DNA from: Martelella radicis
GTDB lineage: Bacteria > Pseudomonadota > Alphaproteobacteria > Rhizobiales > Rhizobiaceae
NCBI RefSeq assembly: GCF_014196625.1
Contig: NZ_JACIDZ010000009.1
Span: 143,298 to 207,297 of the forward strand
Length of the DNA: 64,000 nucleotides
Direction of reading: 5' to 3'
The position numbers and the translations under genes were made by a program. The notes beneath the pieces were generated by a model, which saw only the letters and a program-made list of their open reading frames with translations, did not search any database and was not told the origin of the DNA. Position 1 is the first letter of the stretch, and every line of letters starts with the position of its first letter. Positions 16,110 to 25,554 of the stretch are shown one piece after another.

Positions 16110-16685
16110 TTACTTTTTGTGGGCGGTCGAAGTTTCTTGTCTCAGCAATCGAGAGAGCGTGCGCGGATGGACCTGGTATTCACCCGCCACCTCGGCGATG
16201 GTTCGGTTGGCCGCAACTGCTGCTCGGGCCTCTCTCAGCTGATCGGCGCTCAGCGCGGGCCTTCTGCCGATGCGGCTGCCTCTGGCGCGGGCGGCGTCCA
16301 TCCCTGCCTTCGTGCGCTCGCTCACCAGTGACCGCTCGAACTCAGCCATGGACGCAAGCAGGTGGAAGAGCAGTCGTCCGCCGGACGTGCTGGTGTCGAT
16401 GCTCTCGCTCAGGGACCGGAATTCGACGCCGCGCTCATCCAGGTCTCGCACAAGCCGGATTAATTCGAACAGCGAGCGCCCGAGGCGATCCAGCCGCCAC
16501 ACGGTCAGCCGGTCGCCGGGTCGCAGCCTCTTCAGCAACTTGGTCAGTCCCGGGCGAGCGAAATCAGCACCAGAGACACCCTGGTCGGTGAATACCGTTC
16601 GGCATCCGGCCGTTGCCAGGGCCGTCCGCTGCAGATCGAGATTCTGCTCTGTCGTGCTGACCCGCGCATATCCGAAATCGCTCAT
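16110..16685 (-). CDS. serine recombinase (resolvase/invertase family)
   Basis: A 191-residue small serine recombinase. Nucleophile S10 sits in YARVSTTEQNLDLQ. The conserved TVWRLDRLGRS and FHLLASMAEFERSLVSERT helices follow. A C-terminal helix-turn-helix (about 150-185: TIAEVAGEYQVHPRTLSRLL) binds DNA. ATG at 16685 has GAGGGTGG 5 nt upstream. No tnpA or Tn3-type terminal repeat is nearby, so it may be a stand-alone resolvase/invertase of the island. Confidence 0.92.
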   Translation of the reverse strand: MSDFGYARVSTTEQNLDLQRTALATAGCRTVFTDQGVSGADFARPGLTKLLKRLRPGDRLTVWRLDRLGRSLFELIRLVRDLDERGVEFRSLSESIDTSTSGGRLLFHLLASMAEFERSLVSERTKAGMDAARARGSRIGRRPALSADQLREARAAVAANRTIAEVAGEYQVHPRTLSRLLRQETSTAHKK

Positions 16686-16905
16686 CGCCACCCTCAAGAC
16701 CTTCTGCGGAAAACTAGTTGTGCGGCGTCGATTTTACCCGGTAAGGGATTGATTTATAGGAACCTTTTTGTGCGCTTGTGGATTATCTGTGAGCCGAGAA
16801 AGCCGATTGAAGGAATTCAACAGGTTAGCGAGGCGGCGATTGAAGCGCGACCTTGATCGCAAAACGGTTCCCTTTTGTGCGCTCTTACGCAACGGAACTC
16901 ACCGC

Positions 16906-17274
16906 ATGAAATCGCTATATTCGATCGTCTTCAGCCTTTGCCTTGCAACGCCTGCCATCGCCAATGATCAACTCAACAGTGACGTGAAGAGGATGGCTGG
17001 TTTTGCCGGCGATCTCAGAGTGCTCTCAGAAAATTGCGGGGTCTTCGTTGACCCGCTGAACGGCGTGCATATCGCCGAAGCGCTTATCTCCGTGCCCAAC
17101 ATCGACATGGAAGCGGTCCTGGCATTGATTGACGACGAATATGAGAAGTCAGCCCACTACACCGGTTCCGTCTGCTACCCTGAAGATGGCGAGCGGATCG
17201 AGCAGTTGAAACGTCTCTACAGTTCCGAACTGAACGCTTTGAAACAGTCAGTGGCCCGGGGCGACTATGAGTGA
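16906..17274 (+). CDS. secreted hypothetical protein
   Basis: A 122-residue protein with an N-terminal signal peptide (MKSLYSIVFSLCLATPAIA). The mature part has two cysteines (in ENCGVF and SVCYPED) that may form a disulfide, and helical segments. The frame extends further upstream, but the signal peptide marks ATG at 16906 as the start. It resembles small 'Rap1a/Tai-like' periplasmic proteins in layout (helical, two Cys), but I cannot confirm membership. Confidence 0.7.
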   Translation: MKSLYSIVFSLCLATPAIANDQLNSDVKRMAGFAGDLRVLSENCGVFVDPLNGVHIAEALISVPNIDMEAVLALIDDEYEKSAHYTGSVCYPEDGERIEQLKRLYSSELNALKQSVARGDYE

Positions 17275-17285
17275 ACCGGCAGGCT

Positions 17286-17783
17286 TCAGACGGAGCTGTT
17301 TGCCACCAGCCACTTTTCGAGCTTGGCCAACAAGTCGGGTTGCAGCTGCGTGTTGCGCTGAAGAGCCATGCCCAAGGAGGCGTTGAGCTTTGAAAAGCCC
17401 ATCTCGAACATCACGTCGCCCATTTTGAGGTGACGTTTCGCCATGATTTCTTTGATCCGCTTGATAGCCTCTGCGGTGAGGTGTCGGTCGCTGGTTGCCA
17501 GGGTGCGACTGCCGGGCACTTTCTTCGTGGGCGCGGCGCGCGCCACCAGCGCGCCTTCAGCGATCAACCAGTTCAGGAATTCGCGTTTTTCGACGCCGCT
17601 GGCCTTGGTCCACGCATTCTTCAATTCGTGAAGCCGTGTCCTTGTCTGCTTGATGCCTGCGGCGACCGAGGCCTCAGTCACCGTGCGATATTTGCCTGCC
17701 TTGAAATCGCTATAGATAGCCGGAAATTCGCGTTTCAGGCGTTCCTCGTAATATGCGCCGTTGCGCACCTGCTTTTTCGCCAT
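17286..17783 (-). CDS. unrecognised basic protein, possible DNA-binding
   Basis: A 165-residue basic soluble protein starting MAKKQVRNGAYYEERLKREFP. Residues about 20-50 (YSDFKAGKYRTVTEASVAAGIKQTRTRLHELKNAW) resemble a helix-turn-helix seen in phage and island proteins. Residues 100-165 are helical. ATG at 17783 is chosen over upstream codons because the upstream extension is of unusual composition. Convergent with the secreted gene at 16906. Function unknown. Confidence 0.7.
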   Translation of the reverse strand: MAKKQVRNGAYYEERLKREFPAIYSDFKAGKYRTVTEASVAAGIKQTRTRLHELKNAWTKASGVEKREFLNWLIAEGALVARAAPTKKVPGSRTLATSDRHLTAEAIKRIKEIMAKRHLKMGDVMFEMGFSKLNASLGMALQRNTQLQPDLLAKLEKWLVANSSV

Positions 17784-17944
17784 GCCATAATCCGATGAAT
17801 GGTTCGCGCCAAATCGCTCAGGTGAGTCACAGGCGCGTTTGGCATGGTGGTTGCTGTAATGCAACGCTCAGCGCTGCCGTGCCAGCCAGCGTGCTTCTGT
17901 GAGTCAATGGTGACGCTTTGGGCGCACAGCGCGAGCACCGTTCC

Positions 17945-18694
17945 TCAGTCCGTCTTATCGGGGACGATCTTTTCCCAGCCCAGCATGTGCTCGTTCGTAT
18001 CGAGCCATGCCTTGCGTTCTTTCCAGTCGGGCAGGATGCGGCCGACGAGGTCCCAGAATTCCGATTCGTGGTTACGGTGCTTAAGGTGGCACATTTCGTG
18101 AACGACGGCGTATTCGAGAACCGGTTTTGGCGCGTAGATGAGGTGCCAGTTAAGATTGATCTGCCTGTCTTGCCCGCAGCTGCCCCACATGTGTTTCTGG
18201 TCTTTGATGACGATGCCGCGCGGCTTCAGGCCATGACGATCGCCGTGACGACGCGCGAACTCATGGGCATCATCACGGATGCGCCGTCTCAGCCACAGCC
18301 GCAGGGCGCTTTCGATGAGACTGTCGGCTGACGCTGGAGCAAGATCGCGCGGCGTCTGGATGCGGAAGCCGTTGCGGAAGCTGATTTCAACGAGCGCGCC
18401 ATCGAACGGCTCGACGTGAAGTTTTGTCATGCGCCCGCGATAAGGCACCTTGGCTCCGGTCACGAACTGATAGACGCGGGGTTGCGCCCTGGCGCGCACC
18501 TCCATGTGCTGCAAGGTTTCGATGATCCAGCCACGGCGGCGCTCCAGCACCGCGTTGATCTGTGCATCGGTGGCACTCTCGGGAACGAGCAACTCGAAAG
18601 CTTGCGGCGTGACGCTCAGATTTGCCTTGCTGGCTCGGGCAGAGCGCCGCACCGTATATTCTATCTCGCGCTCGCCGATGCGGAAAACCGGCAT
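17945..18694 (-). CDS. YgjP-like M48-type metallopeptidase in type I R-M operon
   Basis: A 249-residue protein of the YgjP/DUF45 family. The zinc site HEMCHLKHRNH (HExxH plus downstream His/Glu, in a segment ending SEFWDLV) lies near residue 210. The conserved WGSCG and NLNWHLIYAP are just before it. The start ATG at 18694 is 1 nt after the hsdR stop, so it is the last gene of the hsdM-hsdS-hsdR operon. YgjP-like genes often sit next to type I restriction genes; the biochemical role is not established. Confidence 0.88.
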   Translation of the reverse strand: MPVFRIGEREIEYTVRRSARASKANLSVTPQAFELLVPESATDAQINAVLERRRGWIIETLQHMEVRARAQPRVYQFVTGAKVPYRGRMTKLHVEPFDGALVEISFRNGFRIQTPRDLAPASADSLIESALRLWLRRRIRDDAHEFARRHGDRHGLKPRGIVIKDQKHMWGSCGQDRQINLNWHLIYAPKPVLEYAVVHEMCHLKHRNHESEFWDLVGRILPDWKERKAWLDTNEHMLGWEKIVPDKTD

Positions 18695-18695
18695 C

Positions 18696-21600
18696 TCAGC
18701 GTCCCGCGAAATGCTTGAGCGCGTAGGTCTCGACCTCATCAGGCACTTCGCGGAATTTCGAAAGTCCGGCCTCATGGGCCATGAGACGCACTTGCTGGCG
18801 GAGATTCTTGCGCAGACCGTCTTTTTCCCACCAGCCGGCGGGTGCGGAAGCGGGGTCGGTATAGAGCTCTTCGAGCCTGACGGCGAGTTGCGCACCCTTC
18901 GAGCCCGCCTCGAAGCCATTGAGGATATGCAAAATGCCGTAGGCATCGGCGGATAGACCGGTGTCCACATGCGCCTCGTCCTCGTCGGCAATCTCCTTTG
19001 CCATTTCTTCTGCGGCCTTCAGCTTGTCGGCCCAGCTTAGCTGCGCATTGTCCAGTTTCTGCAGCAACTGACGAAGACGCTCGGAGAACTTGCCATATTG
19101 ATGAGGATTGTCATCGATCCGCTCGGTGACGGTCTTGCGCAGCTCCGTGGTCTTGCGGATGGCCGCCGTCATCAGCTCCTCGTCCGTCTTGTCAGCCGGA
19201 TCGAACTCCTCCCAGAACTCCGGATCGGTAATGTAGCGCAGCTTGACGGTGACGCTAAGACCGGTCGCCTCCAGGTGCTGCTCCAGCATCTCGCGGATTT
19301 TCTCGCTGTAGTTCATCTGGTCGAAGGCCTGGCGTTTTTCGAAGTGCTGGGTGCCATAGCGCAGGAAATTGGCGATCCACTTCAGGTCGGAGGTAAATTC
19401 CAGAACGCTCGGGTCCGGGCTCAGCGTCTCATAAAGCGCGATGAAGCTGCGCGCCTTGGCCTTGAAGTCGAACCACTTGTCCTCACTGCCGAGGAGTTTC
19501 ACGAAGGCATCATATTCCGCCTTCAATCCGTCCTGGTCGTTCGCCTTGCGCTTCAGGGGCTTCATCAGCGCGGCGACAGCCGCATGCGCGGCCCGCAGCT
19601 GGTTGCGAAGATCGTCCAGGTCGCGCATGGCGTTCTTCACGTCATCGGCGCGGTAGGAGGACAGAGCGGCCTCCAGATGACCGGAAACACCGATATAGTC
19701 GACAATCAGCCCGTTGCGTTTCCTCGCGTCGGAGACGCGGTTGGTGCGGGCGATGGCCTGCAGCAGACCATGCTCCTTCAGCGGCTTGTCGAGATACATC
19801 ACGCTTTCAATGGGGCAATCGAAGCCGGTCAGAAGCTTGTCGCAAACGATCAGAAACTGCGGGTCCTCGCCCTTGCGACCGAAGGCCTTCTTCGTCAGCT
19901 TCTCGGCCTCGGCATCCAGATAATGCGCTTTGAGCGCGGTGCGGATCGCCTGCTTATGGGCATCCTCACTCGGCTTGCCGTCTTCCTGATTGATCGAGTA
20001 GACGCAAGCCGCCATGGCATCGGCCCGGGTCTGTGCTTCCGCAATTTCCAAGCCCTCGGCCTGAAGATCCTCAGCGATGACCTTCGTCAGCGCTTGCTTG
20101 TAGAGGATCACCGCCTCGCGATCGATAGCGACGATCTGCGCCTTGAACCCGTCCGGACGGGCGTATTGCTTGAAATGCGTCCAGATATCATAGGCGATCA
20201 GCTCGATCCGGCGTGGGTGTTTGACCAGATCCTCGATCTGCACGCCGCGCGTCTTAATCTCGTTCAGCTTGTCGTCATCCAGTTCGGCAAACCAGGTGTC
20301 GAACAGGATATCGATCTTCGCCTCGTCGATATGCCAGTCGGTCTTGCGGCCGGTATAGTAGATCGGCACGGTCGCGCCATCGGCCACGGCGTCGTCGATG
20401 CCGTATTTGTCGAGATAGCCTTCGCCCGGCACGCCAAAATTCTCGTAGGTGTTCTTGTCGTCCTTCTTCACCGGCGTGCCGGTAAAGCCGAAGAAGCGTG
20501 CGTTGGGGAGCGTCGCGCGCAGATAAGCGCCGAGATCCTTCTCCTGGGTGCGGTGGGCCTCATCCACCATCACGATCCAGTTTTCCGAATTGGCGATCGC
20601 CTGCTTCGAGCCCTGGAACTTGAACATGGTGGAGAGCGCGGTGTGTCCGTCCTTGCCGCTGCGGATCAGCGCGTGCAAATCCTTGATGCTTTCGATTGCC
20701 GTCGGGTTCGGCAGGCCGCAGGCAACAAAGGTGCCGCTGATCTGGCTGTGCAGGTCGACGCGATCGGTCAACACCAGAATGTTCGGATTGGTGAGCGCCT
20801 CGGATTGGATCGTCCTGTGCGTCTTCAGCTTCAGCGCGGCAAACACCATGGTCAGCGATTTGCCGCTGCCCTGGGTGTGCCAGATCAGCCCCTGCCGATG
20901 CTTGCCCTCAATGACGCGGTCAACGATGCGGTTGACGGCGCGGAACTGCTGGTAGCGGCAGATTTTCTTGATCGTCCCGGTCTCGGTCTTTTCGAACACG
21001 ACATAATGGGCGATCAGGTCCAGCAGGCGGCGCGGCTCCAGCAGGCACCAGAGACCCTTGGCAAGCGGATCGGGAAAATCGGCGTCCGTCTTCGGCCACG
21101 GATCGCGCCATGCGCCGAAATATTTCGAGCCGGAGCCGGTCGCGCCGTAGAGCACCAGCGCCCCGTCGGTGACGATGTTGAAGACATTGGAGAAGAACAG
21201 GCGCGGAATGTCCCGCTCATATTGCCTGATCTGCTCGAAGGCCTCGCCGGTCTTGTCCTTCACATTCAGCGGACTTTTCGCCTCGATCACGACCAGCGGA
21301 ATGCCGTTCACATAGACCACGACATCAGGCTTGCGCGTGTTCTCCGCCTTCACCCTGAGCTGATGCGTCACGGAAAACCGGTTGTTGTCGGGGGCGAGAA
21401 AATCGATCACCCGCAGCGTCTGCCGCGTCACCTGGCCGGTCACCTTGCGGGCATAATCGCCGCGCAACACCTTCAGCCAGGCCTCATTGTCGCTGATCGC
21501 CGCAAGCTCGCCATAGGCGGCCTCGGCAGACGCCCGGTCGATCCCGTTGATGCGCATCAGCGCCTCGATCAGGTGCGGGCGAAACAGAACCTGGTTGTCG

Positions 21601-21710
21601 CCCTCGCGCAAGGTGGCGTGCTCTGTCGGTGCCACAAAGCCATAGCCCATGTCCTGGAGATGTTCGATTGTGGGGCGCTCGGCAAAATGCCATTCGGGGC
21701 CGTGGCTCAT
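18696..21710 (-). CDS. hsdR: type I restriction enzyme, R subunit
   Basis: A 1004-residue motor/endonuclease subunit. The N-terminal PD-(D/E)XK nuclease domain has D in RKPDVVVYVNG and E-x-K in VIEAKSP. The helicase part has Walker A (TQGSGKS), the DEAH-type box (MVDEAHRTQ), motif III (FGFTGTP) and a C-terminal helicase motif VI region (QAIARTNRV). The C-terminal helical region binds HsdM. All key motifs are intact and the length is normal. It cleaves DNA lacking the methylation set by HsdM/HsdS. Confidence 0.96.
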   Translation of the reverse strand: MSHGPEWHFAERPTIEHLQDMGYGFVAPTEHATLREGDNQVLFRPHLIEALMRINGIDRASAEAAYGELAAISDNEAWLKVLRGDYARKVTGQVTRQTLRVIDFLAPDNNRFSVTHQLRVKAENTRKPDVVVYVNGIPLVVIEAKSPLNVKDKTGEAFEQIRQYERDIPRLFFSNVFNIVTDGALVLYGATGSGSKYFGAWRDPWPKTDADFPDPLAKGLWCLLEPRRLLDLIAHYVVFEKTETGTIKKICRYQQFRAVNRIVDRVIEGKHRQGLIWHTQGSGKSLTMVFAALKLKTHRTIQSEALTNPNILVLTDRVDLHSQISGTFVACGLPNPTAIESIKDLHALIRSGKDGHTALSTMFKFQGSKQAIANSENWIVMVDEAHRTQEKDLGAYLRATLPNARFFGFTGTPVKKDDKNTYENFGVPGEGYLDKYGIDDAVADGATVPIYYTGRKTDWHIDEAKIDILFDTWFAELDDDKLNEIKTRGVQIEDLVKHPRRIELIAYDIWTHFKQYARPDGFKAQIVAIDREAVILYKQALTKVIAEDLQAEGLEIAEAQTRADAMAACVYSINQEDGKPSEDAHKQAIRTALKAHYLDAEAEKLTKKAFGRKGEDPQFLIVCDKLLTGFDCPIESVMYLDKPLKEHGLLQAIARTNRVSDARKRNGLIVDYIGVSGHLEAALSSYRADDVKNAMRDLDDLRNQLRAAHAAVAALMKPLKRKANDQDGLKAEYDAFVKLLGSEDKWFDFKAKARSFIALYETLSPDPSVLEFTSDLKWIANFLRYGTQHFEKRQAFDQMNYSEKIREMLEQHLEATGLSVTVKLRYITDPEFWEEFDPADKTDEELMTAAIRKTTELRKTVTERIDDNPHQYGKFSERLRQLLQKLDNAQLSWADKLKAAEEMAKEIADEDEAHVDTGLSADAYGILHILNGFEAGSKGAQLAVRLEELYTDPASAPAGWWEKDGLRKNLRQQVRLMAHEAGLSKFREVPDEVETYALKHFAGR

Positions 21711-21716
21711 AAGTGC

Positions 21717-22841
21717 TTACTCCGCAGCCACGGGCAGAGCATCGGTGACGCGCTTGCGGCCGGTGAGGAGGTCGGACATGAGGGCGGATTTGATTTCAAT
21801 AAGCTTCGAAAGATGCAGATCAGAAGCTGTGTTTTCGAAACCCTTCAAAATTTCCACAATCGCTCTCTGTTCGTCGAGTTTTGGAAGCGCTAGCACCTGC
21901 GCATAGATCGCAGTTTGGCTTACGAGCGGTTGGCCTCCTCCGCCTCTGATATTCATCAGAGGCACAAGTGAAAACGCGAAGTGAACATAATCCCGATCCA
22001 CTTCTGCGAGAAATTCTTTCGTATAAAGAGCGTTATCCGTAATCCACGCCTTGCCCAAACTCCTGTAAGCCGAGCCGCAATATTCCCCTACGCGCCCGAT
22101 CACGATTAAATCGTCGTCCACTAGACACTCTGAAGTGTAACCAGCTACCCCGTTCCCGCCATATGCGGGATAGGGGGAGGTATCGCTTTGTTCAGGAGAA
22201 AGGCTCTTTACTGATTTAAGCTTTCCGCTTGTAAGCTTGAAGATTTCACCGAATTTGGCAACCGCCCACCCCTCCGGAATCTCCCCGATCTCCGTCTGCT
22301 TGAAGCGCGTGTGGCCGATGCCTTTGGTGAGCAGGCGTTCCAGCATGCCCTGCTTGACCTTCCTGGTCTGCTCGATCACCGCCCGCGTTGCCGCAATAGC
22401 CTCATCGACGCTGGACAGGATTTCGGCGATGCGGCGCTGTTCGTGGAGAGGGGGAACAAAGACTTCCTCTTTGGCGGTTTTGTCGCGATTAAGTCCTGGG
22501 ACGCCTGTCGCTTCGTTAAGGCGCTCCAGGGAGGCAAATTTCAGCAGATAGGTTAGCCACCGCCAATTGCTATTTTCTCTCTGCGCCACGAAGTAAGTTG
22601 TATCGATAGGCCAGAAGCCGCTCTCGACATAAAAGACGCCTCCAAGTGAGCCCTTACGGGAAATCACAATGCTCGGCCCGGCAGCAGCTGCTTTATCGTG
22701 ATATCCGACAATACCGCTTGACCCGAAGACCGGAACATCGCCTTCCCTACGCTCCGCAGCAGCAAGGGCTTTTCCATATTCAAGTTGAATGAGGTCTCCG
22801 AGTTTAGACCGCCGCCACCCCTCCGGCACCTCACGCGACAT
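21717..22841 (-). CDS. hsdS: type I restriction enzyme, specificity subunit S
   Basis: A 374-residue subunit with two target-recognition domains, each starting with the typical 'PEGW' (VPEGWRRSKLGDLIQ at residue about 5 and IPEGWAVAKFGEIFKL near 190). The central and distal conserved helices follow (LHEQRRIAEILSSVDEAI and LDEQRAIVEILKGFE). ATG at 22841 lies inside the hsdM 3' end; a TTG 6 nt upstream is less likely. TRD sequence, and so the target, cannot be predicted by eye. Confidence 0.95.
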   Translation of the reverse strand: MSREVPEGWRRSKLGDLIQLEYGKALAAAERREGDVPVFGSSGIVGYHDKAAAAGPSIVISRKGSLGGVFYVESGFWPIDTTYFVAQRENSNWRWLTYLLKFASLERLNEATGVPGLNRDKTAKEEVFVPPLHEQRRIAEILSSVDEAIAATRAVIEQTRKVKQGMLERLLTKGIGHTRFKQTEIGEIPEGWAVAKFGEIFKLTSGKLKSVKSLSPEQSDTSPYPAYGGNGVAGYTSECLVDDDLIVIGRVGEYCGSAYRSLGKAWITDNALYTKEFLAEVDRDYVHFAFSLVPLMNIRGGGGQPLVSQTAIYAQVLALPKLDEQRAIVEILKGFENTASDLHLSKLIEIKSALMSDLLTGRKRVTDALPVAAE

Positions 22842-24330
22842 AACCAAGCTCCCGCAGAAAGCCCATCATCCGGGCTTCCGCTGCATCCCGCTCGGTCTGA
22901 AGTTCGACCAGCTTTTCCACTTCCGCCGCGACATCGACCTCTTCTGCCTCCTCGGTCAGATGAACATAGCGGCTGATATTGAGGTTGAAGTCGTTCGCTT
23001 CGATCTCGCCCGTCGGCACCACCCGCGCCAGCCGCTCGGCATCGGCAAAATCACCATAGGCCTTCGCCAGCGCGGCGACATTTTCCTCCGACAGGTGGTT
23101 CTGCGCCTTGCCTTCGACGAACTGCGCAGCGCCGTTGATGATCAGGATCTTGCCCTTGCGCTCGACCGGTTTGGTCTTTCGCAGGATCAGGATGCAGGCC
23201 GGAATGCCCGCGCCGTAAAACAGGTTGGGTGCAAGGCCGATCACGGCCTCGATCAGATCATCCTTGATCAGCCCCTTGCGGATCCTGCCTTCTGCGCCGC
23301 CGCGAAACAGCACGCCATGCGGCAGCACCACGCCGCAGACGCCGTCTTCCTTCAGGCTCGCCACCATATGCTGCACGAAGGCCAGATCGCCGTAGGATTT
23401 CGGCGGGCAGCCATAGCGGTCGCGGCCATAGGCATCGCCCTTCGACCAGACATCGTGACCCCAGTTTTTCAGTGAGAAGGGCGGATTGGCCAGCACCCGG
23501 TCAAAGGTGCGTATGGCCTTCACGCTGTCGCCCGTCAGATGTTTCGGCTCCAGCAGCGTATCGCCGCGCGCCACCTGGGCGTCGTCGATATCATGCAGGA
23601 ACAAGTTCATCTGGCAGATGGCCCAGGTGTTGAGGTTGCGCTCCTGGCCGAACAGCGACAGGCTTTTCGGGTTCTTGCCCTGCCGCTCCAGATGGTGCAC
23701 GGCTTCCAGCAGCATGCCGCCCGAGCCGCAGGTGGGGTCATAGATCGACATGCCTTCTTCCGGCTCAAGGCATTCGACGATCAGCCGCACCACCATTTTC
23801 GGTGTGTAGAACTCGCCACCCTTCTTGCCGGCGTCATCGGCAAACTGCGCAATCAGATATTCATAGGCCTGGCCCAGCACATCCGGCTCGACATCGGACT
23901 TGCGCAACCGGTAGGTCTCGAAATGCTGAAGCAGCTTTTCCAGCATGGCATCCGGAAAGCGCTCCTTGTTGTTGAAGTCGACATCCTGGAACACGCCGCG
24001 CAGCTTCATGTTCGCGTCTTCAATGGCGCGGAAGGCGGCGTTCAGATGCGTGCCGATATCGGTGGTCTGCTTGCGCACATCCTTCCAGAAATGGCCCTTC
24101 GGAATATCGAAGCGGTGCTCTTCCGGATCGGCCGCAATCTCCGCGTTGCCATAGCGCGCAAGCCGCTCCTCATACTCCTCCTGCCAGACATCCGACAGGC
24201 GCTTGAAGAACAGAAGCCCGAAAATGTAGTGCTTGTAATCGCCCGAATCGATCGATCCGCGAAGGATATCCGCCGCGCGCCAGAGATGGCTCTCCAGCTG
24301 CGAAAGGGTCAATGTTGTCACGATATTCAT
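22831..24330 (-). CDS. hsdM: type I restriction enzyme, methyltransferase subunit M
   Basis: A 499-residue N6-adenine methyltransferase. N-terminal HsdM_N helical domain (SQLESHLWRAADILRG..., about 8-140). SAM-binding motif DPTCGSGGM near 200, and catalytic NPPF near 275, both intact. C-terminal coiled segment (AEVEKLVELQTERDAAEARM). First gene of the leftward R-M operon; its stop overlaps the hsdS start. Confidence 0.96.
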   Translation of the reverse strand: MNIVTTLTLSQLESHLWRAADILRGSIDSGDYKHYIFGLLFFKRLSDVWQEEYEERLARYGNAEIAADPEEHRFDIPKGHFWKDVRKQTTDIGTHLNAAFRAIEDANMKLRGVFQDVDFNNKERFPDAMLEKLLQHFETYRLRKSDVEPDVLGQAYEYLIAQFADDAGKKGGEFYTPKMVVRLIVECLEPEEGMSIYDPTCGSGGMLLEAVHHLERQGKNPKSLSLFGQERNLNTWAICQMNLFLHDIDDAQVARGDTLLEPKHLTGDSVKAIRTFDRVLANPPFSLKNWGHDVWSKGDAYGRDRYGCPPKSYGDLAFVQHMVASLKEDGVCGVVLPHGVLFRGGAEGRIRKGLIKDDLIEAVIGLAPNLFYGAGIPACILILRKTKPVERKGKILIINGAAQFVEGKAQNHLSEENVAALAKAYGDFADAERLARVVPTGEIEANDFNLNISRYVHLTEEAEEVDVAAEVEKLVELQTERDAAEARMMGFLRELGYVA

Positions 24331-24453
24331 CCCTCACCGATGCTTTGAAAGCCACAATATCAAAATGAAGCGCCGGGGCAATTTTTCTGGACAGGCAGGC
24401 TAAAGATCGGCTTCAAAGTCTGTGAATTTTTTTTTGGATGAATAGGGTGGGGA

Positions 24454-25083
24454 ATGAAGAATCGGACTTTAGAACGAGCTCTGCTCGTTTTCGGGTGCAT
24501 GCTAACTAGCGCTTGGCTTGCCAGTTCGCTTTCCGCTGGTGCAATTCCCTGGGAACCCATCGTTACGGCATTGGGGCTATTTGGCGCTTGGCTTAAACTT
24601 GATCTTTCGTTTGAAAGGAGGGCAAATGAGCGACCTCGACTTCATCCTCATGATCAGAATCTCGGAATAAAACTCCGGAAGGCTTTTGACCCTTCAACTC
24701 TTCGTTTTCTGCGGGAGCACGGTTACGCGTCGCCGTTTGATGGCAAAATCCTTAGGAACCTGGAAGCTCTGGCGGACGACTGGCATGGAGCAGAGAATGA
24801 ATTTGAAAGCGCAACGTTAGACAATATTTCTGCGGAGATAACGCGGCTCGCTGACGAACTTTGCAACAAGATCGCTATTTATGCGGGGCCGGCAGAGCGT
24901 TGGCCGGACGGTTACCTCACCGTTCCATTGCAAGAGGAGCTCGCTGCCGATGAATTCTCCGAAACGACCTGGATGCACATCCGTGAATTGAGAGAAATGT
25001 CCTCATCGCTAGTCGTCGCGTTCGAGAACTTTGAAAAGGAGTTTCGACGGTTGGCCCCGGACGCCTATAAATCTGACCTATAG
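24454..25083 (+). CDS. two-TM hypothetical protein next to the R-M operon
   Basis: A 209-residue protein. Two hydrophobic segments (about 9-26 and 33-50) are followed by a 155-residue soluble, mostly helical domain (AEITRLADELCNKIAIYAG; EMSSSLVVAFENFEKEFRRLAPD). No motif recognised. ATG at 24454 follows GGGTGGGG. It is divergent from hsdM with a 123-bp shared intergenic region, so it is part of the defence neighbourhood. A membrane effector role is possible but unsupported. Confidence 0.7.
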   Translation: MKNRTLERALLVFGCMLTSAWLASSLSAGAIPWEPIVTALGLFGAWLKLDLSFERRANERPRLHPHDQNLGIKLRKAFDPSTLRFLREHGYASPFDGKILRNLEALADDWHGAENEFESATLDNISAEITRLADELCNKIAIYAGPAERWPDGYLTVPLQEELAADEFSETTWMHIRELREMSSSLVVAFENFEKEFRRLAPDAYKSDL

Positions 25084-25206
25084 AGCTTGGAGTTGATCCG
25101 GCACACCCCGGCCACACGAAAACGTTGCCGCTGCCTCAAATCTGCAAGACCGGCTTTTGCCAGCTAAGAGACACCCCGCGTCAAGAGCGCAGACCACATG
25201 GTTCCT

Positions 25207-25301
<95 letters not shown>

Positions 25302-25491
25302 GTTTGCGCTTTGTCACCCTCCAACCCAAAGCGCATTGGCTCCGAGTTCGAATTCGTCCTTCACTCTCCGCCAGGTTTTCTCCTAAGCCATCGATCTAGC
25401 TGCGTCCTGCTTCGACGCTTCGGGCGTTCATGTAAATGGGACTGGAGGTTTTTGTGCCAGAACTGCGATCGGGGCGCGGCCGCAAAGCAAA

Positions 25492-25513
25492 CGCCGGCCT
25501 CGAAAGGCCGGCG
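25492..25513 (-). terminator. hairpin after siderophore-binding protein gene
   Basis: Perfect 8-bp stem CGCCGGCC/GGCCGGCG with a 6-nt loop, 42 bp past the stop of the minus-strand gene at 25555. The following T-tract is interrupted, so termination strength is uncertain. Confidence 0.5.
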
Positions 25514-25554
25514 GCTCCCGGAAAACCCGTTGTGCAAAAGGGGGTGTTTGCCAA

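Noticed and set aside
16110..16767. Tn3-family transposon inferred from the resolvase
   Set aside because: No transposase and no terminal inverted repeats of that family were seen near it.
19098..21893. 931-codon open frame on the plus strand opposite hsdR
   Set aside because: Antisense of a gene with all type I R-subunit motifs; composition is that of a high-GC shadow frame and no domain is recognisable.
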